Shown piece after piece: positions 62,883-64,000 of a stretch of 64,000 nucleotides of DNA. The stretch covers positions 62,001 through 126,000 of the forward strand of contig OZ248419.1 in NCBI GenBank assembly GCA_965234325.1, read 5' to 3'. Below the pieces are notes generated by a model. That model had not been told where the DNA came from. It saw only the letters and a list, made by a program, of their open reading frames with translations, and searched no databases. The stretch is from Limnohabitans kasalickyi (GTDB lineage Bacteria; Pseudomonadota; Gammaproteobacteria; Burkholderiales; Burkholderiaceae_C). The first letter of the stretch is position 1, and every line of letters starts with the position of its first letter. Both the position numbers and the translations under genes were made by a program.

Positions 62883-64000
62883 TCATTCGCCCAAAGCAAC
62901 ACCTTCGCGCCGTGGGTCGGCCCCACTGACCCACACCGAGCGGCCATCACGCTGCTGACGCATCACCACATGCACGCCGCTGGTCAGGGCTTGGGTGCGC
63001 ACCTCGGTGCCGCGTGCACGCAAAGCGTCGACCGTGCTCGCGCTGAATCGCCCCGACTCCAGCACCAAGGGTCCGCTCAGCGAGCCGAAATTGGGGCTAT
63101 CTACCGCCGCTTGGAGCGACCAGCCTTGCTGCAACACACCCAACAAGGTTTTGGTGGTGAAGTGAATGATCATCGGGCCACCGGGGCTACCCAAAGTCAT
63201 ACGCAACTGGCCTGTGGCTTTGTCAAAGACCAAGGTCGGCGACATCGAAGAACGCGGGCGTTTGCCGGGCTGCACACGGTTGGCTACCAGACGTCCTTGG
63301 GCGTCGCGTGGCACAAAGCTGAAGTCGGTCAACTCGTTGTTGAGCAAAAAGCCTTTCACCATTTGCCGAGCCCCAAAGGCGTCTTCGATGGTTGTGGTCA
63401 TGGCCACCGCGCGGCCCTGTGCATCCACGATGCTGAGGTGAGACGTGCCCACTTCGGGTTGCTCGGCCATCGAGGAGAAGTCTTGCCCAGCACGGGGCAC
63501 GGGCTCGCCGGGAGTCACTTGCGCGGCGGCCATTGGTTTGATCAATTGGGCACGCGACTTCAAATAATCAGGCTGCAACAAGCTCTGCCAGTCGCCGCCC
63601 GGTGGGTTGACAAATTCAGGATCGGCCACGTAATGCGCGCGATCGGCAAAGGCCAGGCGCGAGGCCTCGTTGTAAGCGTAAATCCAAGAGGCATCCGGCC
63701 CGCTCGCTGACCAAGACTGTCCCGCCAAGGCGGTATGAGGCAACATGCCCAAGATTTGCGCCATCACGAGCGTGCCCGAACTTGGAGGCGGCGCGCCGCA
63801 AATGCGGTACTGAACTCCAGCGCCAGACGACAGGCGGCTGATGCTGCCAGCTTGAACTGTGGCTGTGGCTGTGGCTGTGGCTGTGGCTGTGGCTGTGGCT
63901 GTGGCTGTGGCTGTGGCTGTGGCTGGGGCTTGAGCTGCGTCAGTGCCAGTGAGGTCTGCGGATAGGTCAAAGCACAAAGGGACCCGCACTTTGGTTTGGT
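62883..64000 (-). CDS. ggt: Gamma-glutamyltransferase, C-terminal part (runs off right edge)
   Basis: The reading frame remains open to the window edge. The CGAPPPSSG block and the autoprocessing site with nucleophile Thr (GTSHLS, Thr codon 63446-63444) identify the Ntn-hydrolase; RSSMSPTLVFD and GSPGG follow in the small subunit. It hydrolyses or transfers gamma-glutamyl from glutathione in the periplasm. Between the CFDL and YRICG blocks, where relatives are continuous, there is an insertion of about 50 residues that includes 11 Ala-Thr dipeptides from a microsatellite. The N-terminus is not in view. Confidence 0.93.
   Translation of the reverse strand, partial: QTKVRVPLCFDLSADLTGTDAAQAPATATATATATATATATATATATVQAGSISRLSSGAGVQYRICGAPPPSSGTLVMAQILGMLPHTALAGQSWSASGPDASWIYAYNEASRLAFADRAHYVADPEFVNPPGGDWQSLLQPDYLKSRAQLIKPMAAAQVTPGEPVPRAGQDFSSMAEQPEVGTSHLSIVDAQGRAVAMTTTIEDAFGARQMVKGFLLNNELTDFSFVPRDAQGRLVANRVQPGKRPRSSMSPTLVFDKATGQLRMTLGSPGGPMIIHFTTKTLLGVLQQGWSLQAAVDSPNFGSLSGPLVLESGRFSASTVDALRARGTEVRTQALTSGVHVVMRQQRDGRSVWVSGADPRREGVALGE
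63859..63930. repeat. Hexanucleotide microsatellite (GTGGCT)11
   Basis: Eleven perfect GTGGCT units (63859-63924) and one degenerate GGGGCT. On the coding strand it reads GCCACA and gives (Ala-Thr)11 inside the gamma-glutamyltransferase. Slippage would alter length in two-residue steps without breaking the frame. Confidence 0.95.

Overview
The window is a chromosomal segment of a Gram-negative betaproteobacterium, most likely a Burkholderiales/Comamonadaceae member (Limnohabitans, Rhodoferax or Curvibacter type). The signs are two Bug-type tripartite tricarboxylate receptors, a LivHMGF cluster, an ftsK-lolA-rarA-trxB neighbourhood, long QueF, and class I housekeeping genes of betaproteobacterial type. 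Taxonomy is inferred from gene content only. Coding density is high; I see no transposase, integrase, prophage or CRISPR array, and no gene-free stretch longer than 300 bases.

Region by region. 1-7.8 kb (minus strand, visibly more A+T rich than the rest): a type I secretion operon, TolC-like outer membrane factor, LapB-like ABC exporter and HlyD/LapC-like adaptor, followed by the first ~1055 residues of a giant Bap/LapA-like adhesin that runs off the left edge. 7.9-12.7 kb: argH, a small HTH protein, an FMN-dependent alpha-hydroxy-acid dehydrogenase, a 4-OT family tautomerase and a Y-family DNA polymerase with an internal insertion. 12.7-16.1 kb: an OmpR/EnvZ-class two-component system behind two palindromes, then a small Cys-rich exported protein and a truncated-globin-like protein lacking the proximal histidine. 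16.1-25.5 kb: queF-yaaA, a peptide-type ABC receptor, valS, galU, and a tusA/nudix/cysM block. 25.5-27.3 kb: tRNA-Leu(CAA) and an unrecognised 539-residue protein built from 27 units of 12-13 residues arranged in 37-residue super-repeats. 27.3-32.6 kb: Old Yellow Enzyme, two Bug receptors, an SDR and a ferredoxin-type reductase. 32.6-42.0 kb: a tightly packed minus-strand run ftsK-lolA-hypoxanthine DNA glycosylase-rarA-livHMGF-phyH. 42.1-55.2 kb: trxB, rpmB-rpmG, an acyl desaturase, rsmB, a DUF1653 protein, a paired acyl-CoA dehydrogenase operon, purN, an HNH nuclease and ribF-ileS-lspA. 55.2-64 kb: quinone oxidoreductase, three EamA permeases, an SDR, a CPA2 cation/proton antiporter, a secreted EndoU nuclease with a candidate immunity protein, and a partial gamma-glutamyltransferase carrying a hexanucleotide microsatellite.

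The strongest candidates for something new are (i) the 37-residue super-repeat protein next to tRNA-Leu, (ii) the stand-alone Sec-exported EndoU nuclease with its acidic partner, (iii) the heme-ligand-less globin-like protein downstream of a two-component system and an FNR-like box, and (iv) the length-variable Ala-Thr tract in the gamma-glutamyltransferase. Start codons were re-chosen where an internal ATG/GTG with better spacing, an ATGA overlap or a signal peptide argued for it.
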